From contig JBBRND010000011.1 of the NCBI GenBank assembly GCA_038230515.1, positions 57,386 to 121,385 on the forward strand: 64,000 nt of DNA, in the 5' to 3' direction. Under the pieces are notes generated by a model. It made no database searches, was not told where the DNA came from, and worked only from the letters and a program-made list of their open reading frames with translations. This document shows positions 53,602-63,634 of this stretch, one piece after another. Position 1 is the stretch's first letter; each line of letters starts with the position of its first letter. Both the position numbers and the translations under genes were made by a program. This stretch comes from JAPLDB01 sp038230515 (GTDB taxonomy: Bacteria > Bacteroidota > Bacteroidia > AKYH767-A > 2013-40CM-41-45).

Positions 53602-53684
53602 CACAATTTTTCTCTGCAACAAAGAAACACTAAAGAAGTGGAATGATGGAATATTCCATTTCTTCGCATCTTCGCGCACCATTT

Positions 53685-54659
53685 ATGCTTTCGCTCGAAA
53701 AAATAAAAGCACCCATTGCTTCGGAAATGAAAGAGTTCGAATTGCGCTTTCGCGATTCCATGCGCAGCAAAGTTCCGCTCCTCGACCGCATCACGCATTA
53801 TATCGTGAAGCGCAAGGGGAAACAGATGCGCCCCATGTTCGTTTTCTTTTCTTCGGGATTGTGCGGAGGAATAACTCCCGCAAGTTACCGCGCAGCCGCT
53901 CTTATAGAATTACTTCACACAGCCACACTCGTTCACGATGATGTGGTGGACGATTCAAACGAACGCAGAGGATTTTTCTCCATCAACGCACTCTGGAAAA
54001 ATAAAATTGCCGTGCTTGTGGGCGATTATCTTTTATCAAAAGGATTATTGCTCTCTGTTGAAAACAACGATCACGATCTGCTGAAGATTGTAAGCACAGC
54101 CGTTCGCGTAATGAGTGAAGGAGAATTACTTCAGATCGAAAAAGCAAGGCGGCTCGACATTCAGGAAGAAATTTATTTCGACATCATCCGGCAGAAAACC
54201 GCTTCGCTCATTGCTTCTTGCTGCGCCAGCGGTGCAGCTTCATCCGGAGCAAGCAAAGAAGTGATTGAGAAGATGCACCAGTTCGGTGAACATATCGGCA
54301 TTGCGTTTCAAATCAAAGATGATTTGTTTGATTACGGTCCTGACGGCATCATCGGCAAACCTACAGGCATTGACATCAAAGAAAGCAAGATGACCTTGCC
54401 GCTGATCTTCTCATTGTCGAAAGCAAGTTATTCCGATAGAAAAAGAATCATCAACATTATTAAGAGCCACAACACCAACGATAAAAAAGTAAAAGAGGTA
54501 ATTGAATTTGTAAAGCAGAGCGGAGGAATTCAGTATGCAGAATCGCAGATGAAAATTTATCAGCAGAAGGCGTTCGAACTTTTAGATTCATTTCCCGAAA
54601 ATGTTTACAAACAATCGCTGCACGACCTGGTGCAGTTTACAATTGAGCGAACACATTAA
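53685..54659 (+). CDS. Polyprenyl diphosphate synthase (IspB-like)
   Basis: 324 residues from the ATG at 53685 (MLSLEKIKAPIASEMKEFEL, which fits homologues better than an upstream frame start at 53643). First aspartate-rich motif HDDVVDDSNERRG; GKQMRPMFVFFSSGLCGG; second motif IKDDLFDYGPDG. It condenses isopentenyl diphosphate onto allylic diphosphates to make the long-chain tail of menaquinone. Chain length cannot be set from sequence with certainty; the residue before the first motif is small, which suggests long chains. Confidence 0.92.
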   Translation: MLSLEKIKAPIASEMKEFELRFRDSMRSKVPLLDRITHYIVKRKGKQMRPMFVFFSSGLCGGITPASYRAAALIELLHTATLVHDDVVDDSNERRGFFSINALWKNKIAVLVGDYLLSKGLLLSVENNDHDLLKIVSTAVRVMSEGELLQIEKARRLDIQEEIYFDIIRQKTASLIASCCASGAASSGASKEVIEKMHQFGEHIGIAFQIKDDLFDYGPDGIIGKPTGIDIKESKMTLPLIFSLSKASYSDRKRIINIIKSHNTNDKKVKEVIEFVKQSGGIQYAESQMKIYQQKAFELLDSFPENVYKQSLHDLVQFTIERTH

Positions 54660-54782
54660 ATTTTCATCACTGACTTTCAACACTCACAACATAATGTTGA
54701 AAAAAAAATTTTAACACCTTTTTCAAATCACCTTTCTTGCGCCACTTATTCGTAGATTCGTACTTGATTTGAAACACGCAAA

Positions 54783-55589
54783 ATGCAATTATTAAAACAA
54801 CATATTGAAGCACTCGTTTTCTGTTCTGAGAACAGCATTACACTTGAGGAAATTCAAGCATCGCTTGAAATCTCAATGGGATGGGATGTGGAGGAAGCCG
54901 ATTTGCTTTCTGCCATCGCAGAACTCAAACAAAAATTTTCTGCTGAAGATTTCTCTTTTGAACTTTGCGAAATTGCAGACGGTTATCAGTTCCTAACCAA
55001 GAAAGAATACCATGCTACGCTAAGCGCGCTGCTTCAGCATAAAGCAAAGAAGAAACTCTCCGTTGCACAAATGGAAACTCTTGCCATCATTGCCTACAAG
55101 CAACCGATTTCAAAAACAGAAATTGAACACATCCGCGGAGTGAACTGCGATTATGCTGTGCAAAAACTTTTAGAAAAAGGAATGGTGGAGATGCAAGGCA
55201 AGAGTGACGGACCCGGCAGACCGATGCTTTATGCAACCACTCAATCGTTCATGGATTATTTTGGAATAAAATCAGTAACCGATCTTCCGCAGTTGAAGGA
55301 CTTGCGGATGGAACAAAATGAAATCGGCACTTCAAGCGAATCACTCGACAATGAACCGCAGTTTGAAACTGAAACTCCTCAACTGGAAGAAGTGATTTCT
55401 GAAACTGAAGTTGCGGACGAAAACGTGGTAAGCGAAATTGAAGATATTGTTGTTACCGATCTCAATTCCGCTTCCTCAGAACTTCCTGACCGTAAAAAGA
55501 TTTTTTTAGAGAACGAAGAATTGCAGGATGAATCATTGGAAAACACTAGCGAAATTTCTTCTTCGGAGGAAGACGAACTTCTTTCCTGA
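54783..55589 (+). CDS. scpB: Segregation and condensation protein B
   Basis: 268 residues. Two winged-helix domains with HIEALVFCSENSITLEEI, then AQMETLAIIAYKQPISKTEI and GKSDGPGRPMLYATTQSFMD. The C-terminal 75 residues are an acidic, low-complexity tail, longer than in many ScpB proteins (EEVISETEVADENVVSEIED). ScpB with ScpA and SMC forms the condensin complex. ScpA is not in the window. Confidence 0.92.
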   Translation: MQLLKQHIEALVFCSENSITLEEIQASLEISMGWDVEEADLLSAIAELKQKFSAEDFSFELCEIADGYQFLTKKEYHATLSALLQHKAKKKLSVAQMETLAIIAYKQPISKTEIEHIRGVNCDYAVQKLLEKGMVEMQGKSDGPGRPMLYATTQSFMDYFGIKSVTDLPQLKDLRMEQNEIGTSSESLDNEPQFETETPQLEEVISETEVADENVVSEIEDIVVTDLNSASSELPDRKKIFLENEELQDESLENTSEISSSEEDELLS

Positions 55590-55724
55590 GTTCATTTTTC
55601 ATTCATTGGAAATAAAGTTCCTTTTTTTTCGTTTCTTGTGGGATATATGAGACGAATGTTCACTTCCGTTATAATTTTTCTCGGCTTAAACAAAGTTGGA
55701 ACAATCTTTGTCATATCGCAACGC

Positions 55725-56510
55725 ATGAAAAAAATTATCACCGCCTGTTTTATTCTTGTTGGTTTTGCAGCACACTCCGCAAACGGGCAAAAAGTTTTCC
55801 GCGCGATTGAAAACAAAGCATTTAAAGCAGGAGAGAAATTACACTTCAGAATTCACTACGGCTTTATTGATGCCGGCACTGCCATCATGGAAATAAAACC
55901 TGAAATGCAAAACGTTGGTGGCCGCCCCTGCTATGATATTGTAGGAACGGGAGAAACAGTAGGTGCATTCGACTGGTTTTTTAAAGTGCGCGATCGTTAC
56001 GAAAGCATTGTGGACAGCCAGGCAATTATTCCGTGGTTGTTTTTTCGAAGAGTGAATGAAGGAGGATACACCATCAATCAGAATGTAAGTTTCAATCATT
56101 ACACCGATTCCGCAAAGAGTGAAAAGAAAACTATTTCGATTGCCGAAAACACGCAGGATTTAATTTCTGCGTTCTTTTATTCTCGCACTTTTGATGTGAA
56201 GAATTCAAAAGTGGGAGATATATTCCCGATCCCCGGCTATCTCGATGATAATACGCTTCCGCTCAATGTGAAATTTATTAGCAGAGGTGTAATTAAAACA
56301 AAAGCGGGCACCATTCGCTGCATGGCATTCCGTCCCATGCTTCAGGAAGGGCGTGTGTTTAAAGAGAATGAAGACATGACAGTGTGGGTGAGTGATGATG
56401 ACAATCACATTCCAGTGAGAGTGCAGGCAGATGTTCTGATTGGATCCATCAAGATGGACCTTGTGAGCTTCGAAAATATTGCCGGTCCGCTTTCCATCGT
56501 TAAAGATTGA
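55725..56510 (+). CDS. DUF3108 exported protein
   Basis: 261 residues from the ATG at 55725; an earlier in-frame ATG at 55638 gives an unlikely N-terminus. Signal peptide about 1-22 (KIITACFILVGFAAHSANGQ). FKAGEKLHFRIHYGFIDAGT, CYDIVGTGETVGAFDWFFKV and VRVQADVLIGSIKMDL are typical of DUF3108. Function unknown; probably periplasmic or outer-membrane-associated beta protein. Confidence 0.85.
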   Translation: MKKIITACFILVGFAAHSANGQKVFRAIENKAFKAGEKLHFRIHYGFIDAGTAIMEIKPEMQNVGGRPCYDIVGTGETVGAFDWFFKVRDRYESIVDSQAIIPWLFFRRVNEGGYTINQNVSFNHYTDSAKSEKKTISIAENTQDLISAFFYSRTFDVKNSKVGDIFPIPGYLDDNTLPLNVKFISRGVIKTKAGTIRCMAFRPMLQEGRVFKENEDMTVWVSDDDNHIPVRVQADVLIGSIKMDLVSFENIAGPLSIVKD

Positions 56511-56557
56511 GGATGCATGTAGAGGAGTTTTCTTTTTTCACTTCACACTATTATTCC

Positions 56558-56565
56558 TTTATTTG
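56558..56565 (+). promoter_or_regulatory. -7-like element TTTATTTG, five bases before the kynA start
   Basis: Seven of eight matches to TAnnTTTG, ending at 56565; the ATG is at 56571. As for the 32980 gene, transcription may begin at or beside the ATG, giving a leaderless mRNA. Confidence 0.35.
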
Positions 56566-56570
56566 TACTC

Positions 56571-57578
56571 ATGGAACTTACTCCTGAAATTATTGAGCGG
56601 CTTAATAAGCTGAATGAGAAATATGAGTTGATGGGACAGAATCTTCCCAGCTACCTTGACGGGTTACTCATGTCGAACTACCTTCCTTATTGGGATTACA
56701 CGCACGTTGAAACACTTCTCACACTTCAAAATCCCAAGACAGATTTTCCCGATGAAATGATCTTTATCATTTATCACCAGATCACAGAACTTTATTTCAA
56801 GCTGTGCCTGCATGAGTTTGAACAAATCGGGCACAATGGAAAAAATGTTCAACCCAACGGTCACGATCTCGGATGGAAGGAAACGCTCGATGTAAAATTT
56901 TTTGTTGAACGCATCAATCGCATCAATCGCTACTTCGAAGCGCTAACAAAATCGTTCGACATTATGGGTGAAGGTATGGAGCGCGATCAGTTTCTTGCAT
57001 TTCGTATGGCACTGCTTCCTGCAAGCGGGTTTCAGAGTGCGCAATACCGCAAAGTTGAAATCTGCTCCACCGATTTTATTCAGTTGGTTGATAAAGACGT
57101 TCGCGATAACTACAAGGAAAAAAATTCTTCCATCGAAGAAATGTACAATCACATTTACTGGAAGCAGGGAGCAACGGAACTGGCATCAGGAAAAAAAACA
57201 TTGACGCTTGAGCAGTTTGAGAAAAAATATTCCGAGGAATTTATTTCTCTTGCCAATGAATATCGCGATAAAAACATCTGGTCGAAATACAAATCACTTT
57301 CTGAAAAAGATCAGCAAAGCCCTGAAGTCATTAACACGCTGCGTGAACTCGATGGAAATATAAATGTTAATTGGCCGCTGGTTCACTATAGGTCAGCCGC
57401 ACGATATCTTCAAGCTAAAGAGGGCGATGTGCCTGCAACGGGTGGAACGAACTGGCAGAAATATCTTCCTCCACGTTTTCAAAAAAGAATTTTCTATCCG
57501 GAGCTTTGGAGCAAAGAGGAAATCGAGAATTGGGGAAGGAACTGGGTGTCGAAAGAAATACTCGGAGAGAAAAAATAA
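56571..57578 (+). CDS. kynA: Tryptophan 2,3-dioxygenase
   Basis: 335 residues, full length for Bacteroidota. SNYLPYWDYTHVETLLTLQN (haem-proximal N-terminus), EMIFIIYHQITELYFKLCLH, and the conserved GVETEAQ-like later parts GFQSAQYRKVEICSTDFIQL and ATGGTNWQKYLPPRFQKR. The haem enzyme opens L-tryptophan to N-formylkynurenine. No other kynurenine pathway genes lie nearby. Its end is three bases from the end of the convergent desaturase gene. Confidence 0.93.
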   Translation: MELTPEIIERLNKLNEKYELMGQNLPSYLDGLLMSNYLPYWDYTHVETLLTLQNPKTDFPDEMIFIIYHQITELYFKLCLHEFEQIGHNGKNVQPNGHDLGWKETLDVKFFVERINRINRYFEALTKSFDIMGEGMERDQFLAFRMALLPASGFQSAQYRKVEICSTDFIQLVDKDVRDNYKEKNSSIEEMYNHIYWKQGATELASGKKTLTLEQFEKKYSEEFISLANEYRDKNIWSKYKSLSEKDQQSPEVINTLRELDGNINVNWPLVHYRSAARYLQAKEGDVPATGGTNWQKYLPPRFQKRIFYPELWSKEEIENWGRNWVSKEILGEKK

Positions 57579-57581
57579 AAC

Positions 57582-58694
57582 TTACCCGATTGCCGTATTC
57601 AGATCGGGCAATTTCCCGAATTTTTCGAGAACAGAAAAGTGGGAGCGCATGGCAATGCCGAAAGTTTCGTTTTCCATGTAAGGTATTCCAAATTCTTCCG
57701 CTGTCTTTTTTACAATGGGTGCAATGGCGGGATAATGCACGTGGCAGATTTTGGTAAAGAGATGGTGCTCCACCTGAAAATTCAATCCGCCAACATACCA
57801 CGAAATCAACTTGTTGTTTCGCGAAAAATTCTTGGTCGTATTCATCTGGTGTATTGCCCAACTGTTTTCAATCGTGCCATCTTCATTCGGCATAGGATGA
57901 TCAGTACCTTCAACAGTGTGCGCAAGCTGGAACACAACGGTGAGAATAATTCCAGCAATAAAGTGCATCAGAATAAAGCCCGGCAGCAACTGCATAAACG
58001 AAACATTGAAAAAGATCATCGGGATTCCGAAGAACACGAAGAAGTACACAATTTTTCCCGCAATAATTTCAGACATCTTCTTTATGTTGTCTGCAGTTGA
58101 TTTTGTGTTCACTTTATTGCGCGCGTATTTACTGAACTGGATAAAATCCTTGAGAGTACACCAGTATAGAGTCATGATGCCGTAAAAGAAAATCGCATAA
58201 AACTTTTGAAAGCGGTGAATCTTGTGTGCCTTTGTATGAGGCGAAAAACGAAGCACTAACTTGTTATCAATGTCTTCATCAAGATGAGTGATATTTGTAT
58301 ATGTGTGATGAAGAATGTTGTGCTGAAGTTTCCAGTTGAAAACCGATCCGCCTAAAAGAATCAGCGTGTGCCCCATAATTTTGTTTAGGGTTTCGTTTGC
58401 AGAGTATGCTCCATGATTTGCATCATGCATCACACTCATGCCGATACCGGCTAACCCGATTCCCATTACTGACCAAAGAAGAATGCTGATGGGCGTAGAT
58501 GGATGAATTGCACAAATAACCGCCATCGGAAGAAGATACATACCCATCAACACAATGGTTTTGAAAACCATCGCAGCATTTGCATGTTTCGAGATATTCT
58601 TTTCGGCAAAATACTGATCTACGTTTTCGCGCAAGGTGCTGTAGAATGTGGACTTGTCCTTATCAACAAACTTAACTTGTCCTTTCGGGTTCAT
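57582..58694 (-). CDS. Fatty acid desaturase (acyl-CoA/acyl-lipid, front-end type)
   Basis: 370 residues. Three histidine boxes are seen: HDANHGAY, HNILHHTYT and FQVEHHLF, the last with Gln in QxxHH as in front-end (delta-5/6 type) enzymes. About four membrane helices. It introduces a double bond in acyl chains using iron and an electron donor; no cytochrome b5 domain is fused. It probably helps membrane fluidity at low temperature. Confidence 0.9.
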   Translation of the reverse strand: MNPKGQVKFVDKDKSTFYSTLRENVDQYFAEKNISKHANAAMVFKTIVLMGMYLLPMAVICAIHPSTPISILLWSVMGIGLAGIGMSVMHDANHGAYSANETLNKIMGHTLILLGGSVFNWKLQHNILHHTYTNITHLDEDIDNKLVLRFSPHTKAHKIHRFQKFYAIFFYGIMTLYWCTLKDFIQFSKYARNKVNTKSTADNIKKMSEIIAGKIVYFFVFFGIPMIFFNVSFMQLLPGFILMHFIAGIILTVVFQLAHTVEGTDHPMPNEDGTIENSWAIHQMNTTKNFSRNNKLISWYVGGLNFQVEHHLFTKICHVHYPAIAPIVKKTAEEFGIPYMENETFGIAMRSHFSVLEKFGKLPDLNTAIG

Positions 58695-58958
58695 TTATTT
58701 TGGGTTGGATAAAAATTCTTCTGTGCCCGAAGGTATGAATGTTTTTTCAAGTACGCAGCATTTTTCATTTGGGTTTTAAACGAAGAAAAATTGCGGAATC
58801 TAATCTGAATCTATTAAAACTGCATCGCACCGGTCGCGGAACTTTGTTAATTCTTTTTCAAAAAAAAAATTAAAAAGAAAAAATACGAAGTTCTTTTCTG
58901 TTTACCTTTACCATTCTTAAAAATTTAATTCTTAAAAATAACCAAAAATCAAACAATC

Positions 58959-61900
58959 ATGAGAAGATTCTCTACTCCTTTCGTATTCTTACTTTATTTC
59001 TTTTTCGCATCTCTCACCTTACAAGCGCAGGACGCAGGTGTAGCGGCTATTACGCAACCTACCGGAACCGTTTGCCGTGGCAGTGCGAGTGTGGAAGCGA
59101 CACTTCATAATTATGGCGCAGTTGACATCAGCACATGCACGGTGCAATGGACTGTGAATGGCGTTGCGCAAACTGCTTACAGTTTTATTGGAACACTTAC
59201 TCCCGGCAGCGATGCAGCAGTTACGTTGGGCAATTACAACTTCAATGCAGGTGCTTATTCAATTGTTGCTTACAGTGAAAATCCAAATGGCAGCGCTGAC
59301 GTTGACAATTCAAACGACACATCCACTGCAACAGTAAATACGCAGTTGAGCGGAATCTATACGCTTGGAGGAGCAACTCCTGACTACACAACTTTTACTG
59401 ATGCAGTAAATGATCTGAATGCAATCGGTATTTGTGGAGCGGTTACTTTTAATGTGCGCAACGGAACTTACAATGAAAAACTTTTAATCAACCAAATTCT
59501 TGGCTCATCAGCGAGTAATACAATTACTTTTCAGAGCGAAACGGCAGATAGCGACAGTGTAATTCTCAATACCCCTTCCGTTGACAGCACTACTGTTAAC
59601 AACTACCTCATCCGTTTGAATGGAACGGATTATCTTACGCTGAGGCAAATGACTCTTGAGCGTTCAGGTATTTCTGCAAATGCCCGGATTCTTGATTACA
59701 CAAATACGGCTACGTTCAATGTCATTACCAACTGTCACCTTCTGGGAGTCAATAACGGCATTACAGCAAACAGCTTTGGCGCTCTTGTTTATTCCAGCGG
59801 AGGAACTCCTTTCAATGATTCAATGAATACCTTTTCAAATAATCTTTTAGAAAACGGTTCCATTGGAATTTATTTTAACGGTGTAAGTACTCTCTCGCTT
59901 GAATCAGGGACTATGATCACTGATAACGACTTTGTGAATCAGTTTGCTTCGGGTATTCAGTTTACTTACCAGGATGCGGCCGTCATCAGCGGCAATATGG
60001 TTACAAGTAATTCCACACTTCCGAGTTACTATGGAATATTTTTAAGCGCATGTCTTCGAAATACAATGATTACGAAAAATAAAATCGTTTCCGCGCCCGG
60101 TAATGGAATGTACCTTATTGACTGCAGTGCCTTTCCTACTCCGCGTGCTATTGTTTCAAACAATTTTGTAAACACATTAGATTCATCGGGCATTACGCTT
60201 TTGAACGGTGCAAATTTAGATGTTGCCTTTAACAGTGTTCATGTGCAAGGTACTACTGCAACAAATTCTGCGCTCGCCTTGCGCGGAAGGAATAACGGCA
60301 TGGAGGTAAAGGATAATGCGCTTGTTAATTCCGGTGGCGGCTACGCTTACGTAATCAGTGATTCAGGTTTTGCGGGATTGACATCTTCAAACTACAACGA
60401 TCTTTATACAACAGGTTTGAATGTGGGCAACTACCGCGGCACTGATGAAGCCGCTGTTGCTGACTGGCAAGCGGCTGCATCGCACGACACAAATTCTGTT
60501 TCCATTGATCCGGTTTATGTTTCTGCATCTGATCTCCATGCCACTTCCCTCAACTTTGATAACAAAGGAATTCCGTTTGCAAGTGTAGCGGTGGATATTG
60601 ATAACGATACGCGAAACGGCACAACGCCTGACATTGGCGCTGATGAATACACCGGCTTCGGACATGATGTGGCTGTGATAACAATGCTTAGTCCCATGAA
60701 TAATGACTGCGAATCTGCAACTGCATCTGTATCGGTAGTGGTTCACAATTATGGCGGTTATACTGAAACAAATATTCCTGTGCAGGTTGATATAACAGGT
60801 GCATTTACTGCTACACTTAATGATGTGGTTGCTTCGCTTGTGCCCGGAGGAGATTTTACACTTACGTTCACTGCTAATTTGAATACAATCGGTGGAGGCG
60901 ATGCAACTTTCATTGCCTATACTCAATTGGCAATTGACGATGTGCGTTCAAACGATACGCTCAACTCCGGTCTCATCCACATCAACGCAACTCCTGCACT
61001 GCCGACAGTTACAAGTGACAGCATCTGCGGTCCGGGATCGGTAACGCTGATGGCATCCTCGTCTGATTCGCTTTTTTGGTACAGTGATTCAACAGGAGGA
61101 ACTTTGCTGTTTACAGGTTCTCCATTTAATACGCCTTCAATCTCCACCACTACTACCTATTATGTTGAAGCAAGAAATTTCTGCTCCAGCGCACGGGTGG
61201 CTGTAGATGCCATCATTATGCCATTGCCAAATGTGAATCTTGGAAACGATACTTCCATTTTAATTGGTTCAAACATTGTGCTTGATGCAGGAGCAGGATA
61301 TACTACTTATGTATGGAGCACCGGAGACAATACACAAACCATTACTCAAAGCCCTGTTGTTCCAACATGCTATAATGTAACTGTGCTTGACGGAAACGGT
61401 TGCATCAATTCAGATACGATTTGTGTAAACGTGGTTTTCCCTTCTGATGTAGGTGTGCAATCGCTGGTAAGCCCTGCTGATCATCAGTGTGAAAACGCTG
61501 CTACACCGATCTCGATCATTGTTGCTAATTTCGGAAGCACTACTGCTACTGATATTCCTCTGCATATAACTGTTACCGGCTCTGCCAACCTCTCATTCAA
61601 TGATACGTTGTTCGGTTCCATCCCTTCAGGAGGAAGTGTTCCGTTCACGACTGATTCCACAATCAACACTACGGGTGGTGGTACTTACACGATAACAGCA
61701 AGTACAAATTATGCTACCGATCAGCTTCACAGCAATGATACGCTCATCACCACCATCATTGTAAATCCTATCCCTGCTGAACCACTTGCTTCAGATGCTT
61801 CGCGCTGCGGTGCAGGACCTGTATCGCTCACTGCCACTGCTACAGACACTGTGTATTGGTTTGATGCGGCAACTGCCGGAAATCTTCTCGGCATTGGCAC

Positions 61901-62474
61901 GTACAACATTCCGTTCCTTGCTGTTACTGACACGTTCTATGCACAGGCAGGATTTTCATGTCCGAGCTTAACGCGCAAAGAAGTTATTGTTACCATACTT
62001 CCGCTGCCTCCTGTTTCTCTCGGTGCTGATCAATTGATTCCTTGCGGCACTTTCATTACCCTTGATGCCGGTGCTGGATATGTTGTTTATTCATGGTCAA
62101 CCGGGGAGAGCACGCAAACGATCAGCGTGGACACATTGAATGATTATTCAGCGACTGTTACCGATACAAACGGATGCAGCAACAGTGATACCGTTCATAT
62201 TGATTGCTTCGTTGGAGTAAATGCAATTGCAATAAACAACAATGTGAAAGTTTTCCCGAATCCTACTTCAGGGGTTATCAATGTTGAATTGAACAGTTCT
62301 GTTTCTGATGCAACCGTGCGCTGGATGGATATTAACGGGCAGGTAGTTTCAGAAGATAAGATGAACGGTGTTCGTCAGCGTCAGTATGATTTATCAAACG
62401 CTGCAAAAGGAATTTACCTGCTCCAGATTATTACTGCTGATGGTGTATCCATGCATCGCGTAGTAATTGAATAA
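58959..62474 (+). CDS. Large secreted parallel beta-helix protein with T9SS sorting domain
   Basis: 1171 residues. Signal peptide about 1-24 (VFLLYFFFASLTLQAQ). Residues about 150-560 form a right-handed beta-helix of pectate-lyase-like kind (LIRLNGTDYLTLRQMTLERS, NVITNCHLLGVNNGITANSF, IVSNNFVNTLDSSGITLLNG). Two repeats of CARDB-like and Ig-like modules follow (FYWYSD/FWYSDSTGG and DTVYWFDAATAGNLL). The end (NVKVFPNPTSGVINVELNSS) is a T9SS type A sorting domain. It may bind or degrade a polysaccharide, but no catalytic residues can be named. Confidence 0.85.
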   Translation: MRRFSTPFVFLLYFFFASLTLQAQDAGVAAITQPTGTVCRGSASVEATLHNYGAVDISTCTVQWTVNGVAQTAYSFIGTLTPGSDAAVTLGNYNFNAGAYSIVAYSENPNGSADVDNSNDTSTATVNTQLSGIYTLGGATPDYTTFTDAVNDLNAIGICGAVTFNVRNGTYNEKLLINQILGSSASNTITFQSETADSDSVILNTPSVDSTTVNNYLIRLNGTDYLTLRQMTLERSGISANARILDYTNTATFNVITNCHLLGVNNGITANSFGALVYSSGGTPFNDSMNTFSNNLLENGSIGIYFNGVSTLSLESGTMITDNDFVNQFASGIQFTYQDAAVISGNMVTSNSTLPSYYGIFLSACLRNTMITKNKIVSAPGNGMYLIDCSAFPTPRAIVSNNFVNTLDSSGITLLNGANLDVAFNSVHVQGTTATNSALALRGRNNGMEVKDNALVNSGGGYAYVISDSGFAGLTSSNYNDLYTTGLNVGNYRGTDEAAVADWQAAASHDTNSVSIDPVYVSASDLHATSLNFDNKGIPFASVAVDIDNDTRNGTTPDIGADEYTGFGHDVAVITMLSPMNNDCESATASVSVVVHNYGGYTETNIPVQVDITGAFTATLNDVVASLVPGGDFTLTFTANLNTIGGGDATFIAYTQLAIDDVRSNDTLNSGLIHINATPALPTVTSDSICGPGSVTLMASSSDSLFWYSDSTGGTLLFTGSPFNTPSISTTTTYYVEARNFCSSARVAVDAIIMPLPNVNLGNDTSILIGSNIVLDAGAGYTTYVWSTGDNTQTITQSPVVPTCYNVTVLDGNGCINSDTICVNVVFPSDVGVQSLVSPADHQCENAATPISIIVANFGSTTATDIPLHITVTGSANLSFNDTLFGSIPSGGSVPFTTDSTINTTGGGTYTITASTNYATDQLHSNDTLITTIIVNPIPAEPLASDASRCGAGPVSLTATATDTVYWFDAATAGNLLGIGTYNIPFLAVTDTFYAQAGFSCPSLTRKEVIVTILPLPPVSLGADQLIPCGTFITLDAGAGYVVYSWSTGESTQTISVDTLNDYSATVTDTNGCSNSDTVHIDCFVGVNAIAINNNVKVFPNPTSGVINVELNSSVSDATVRWMDINGQVVSEDKMNGVRQRQYDLSNAAKGIYLLQIITADGVSMHRVVIE

Positions 62475-62488
62475 ACTATTTTACGGAG

Positions 62489-62541
62489 AAAGCCGTTTTA
62501 AAAGTAACCGTGTGATGCACTGAAACTTTTGAAGCGGCTTT
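62489..62541 (+). terminator. Putative rho-independent terminator
   Basis: AAAGCCGTTTTAAAAG and CTTTTGAAGCGGCTTT pair over 16 bases with two G-U-type pairs and a 21-base loop, followed by TTT. It lies after the beta-helix gene. Confidence 0.5.
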
Positions 62542-62568
62542 TTCCTGCACTCTTAATTAGTTCCTTTT

Positions 62569-63000
62569 ATGCAAAAAGATTATTTCATCTCTACCGATAA
62601 AAAAAAACTCGACCCGGAAGTAATTCACAACTATCTTTCGAAAGAAAGCTATTGGGCGAAAGGCATTTCAATGGAACTGGTGAAGCGCTCCATTGAACTT
62701 TCAATCTGCTTCGGTGTTTATTGCGATGGCAACCAAATTGGTTTTGCAAGAGTAGTGACCGACTGCGCTACGTTCGGATATATTGCCGATGTTTTTATTC
62801 TGCCCGAATTCCGCGGAAATGGATTTTCAAAAAAGCTGATGGAGGTCATTATCAATCATCCCAACCTGAAGAACTTGCGCAGGTTGATACTGGCAACGGC
62901 TGATGCGCATGGGTTATATGCGCAGAGCGGTTTTAAACCGCTTGCAAAACCGGAACGGTGGATGGAGAAACATAACCCTGATGTGTATAAACATGAATAA
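62569..63000 (+). CDS. GNAT-family N-acetyltransferase
   Basis: 143 residues. The acetyl-CoA-binding core is GYIADVFILPEFRGNGFSKK, with the substrate side in RLILATADAHGLYAQSGFKP. A small cytoplasmic acetyltransferase of unknown acceptor. Its 3' end overlaps the next gene by eight bases. Confidence 0.9.
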   Translation: MQKDYFISTDKKKLDPEVIHNYLSKESYWAKGISMELVKRSIELSICFGVYCDGNQIGFARVVTDCATFGYIADVFILPEFRGNGFSKKLMEVIINHPNLKNLRRLILATADAHGLYAQSGFKPLAKPERWMEKHNPDVYKHE

Positions 63001-63526
63001 GATTTTTGTTGTAGCTGGCTTACTCAGCTCTCATTTTCTGTTCGCAAGTGGCGAGGGGCTGGTGACAAGAGTGAATGCAGCCGGTGGCTTACTAATCACC
63101 AGCGATTCTATTGCGCTGCCCCAACTCAATGCACAGATTATTGCTTTTGTAAATTCTAAAATGAAAAAGAGAGTGGGGCGGGGCGAGTGTTGGGATCTTG
63201 CTGCTGAAGCGCTGAACGCTGCCGGTGCAAAATGGAACGGCAAACTAATATATGGGCGGCTGCTCGACCTGAAGAAAGACACGCTACTGCCCGGAGATAT
63301 TATACAGTTTGAAGGAGTGAAAATAAAATTTGAAAAGAACGGAGTTAAATACAAAGAGCTGATAAACCACCACACCGGAATTGTGTATGAAATGAAAGCG
63401 CCCAAACAATTTATGCTGGCAAACCAGAACACTTCGCAGTTTGGAAAAAAAGTAGGGCTTACTTTTATTGACCTTGCCGAAATAACGCAGGGAAAATATT
63501 TTATTTACAGGGCGGTGAATCGTTAA
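62993..63526 (+). CDS. Secreted papain-like (NlpC/P60- or CHAP-like) cysteine hydrolase, tentative
   Basis: 177 residues from the ATG at 62993 (an earlier in-frame start at 62903 lies inside the GNAT gene). Signal peptide about 1-20 (FVVAGLLSSHFLFASG). GRGECWDLAAEALNAAG has a possible catalytic Cys, LLPGDIIQFEGVKI follows the NlpC-type pattern, NHHTGIVYEM gives the His, and MLANQNTSQFG a polar third residue. This order is that of papain-fold peptidoglycan amidases or peptidases. No SH3-like domain is seen. Overlaps the GNAT stop by eight bases. Confidence 0.6.
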   Translation: MNKIFVVAGLLSSHFLFASGEGLVTRVNAAGGLLITSDSIALPQLNAQIIAFVNSKMKKRVGRGECWDLAAEALNAAGAKWNGKLIYGRLLDLKKDTLLPGDIIQFEGVKIKFEKNGVKYKELINHHTGIVYEMKAPKQFMLANQNTSQFGKKVGLTFIDLAEITQGKYFIYRAVNR

Positions 63527-63578
63527 ATTTTCCCTGCCTGAATTAAATGCGTTGAAAAGAAGAACACCTGCCGGCAAA

Positions 63579-63612
63579 AAAAATCCCGCCTCTTTGCAGA
63601 AGCGGGATTTTT
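63579..63612. terminator. Bidirectional rho-independent terminator
   Basis: AAAAATCCCGC, 12-base loop, GCGGGATTTTT: perfect 11-base stem with A and T runs. Confidence 0.85.
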
Positions 63613-63634
63613 ATTTATTTGCTAACTCTTTAAT

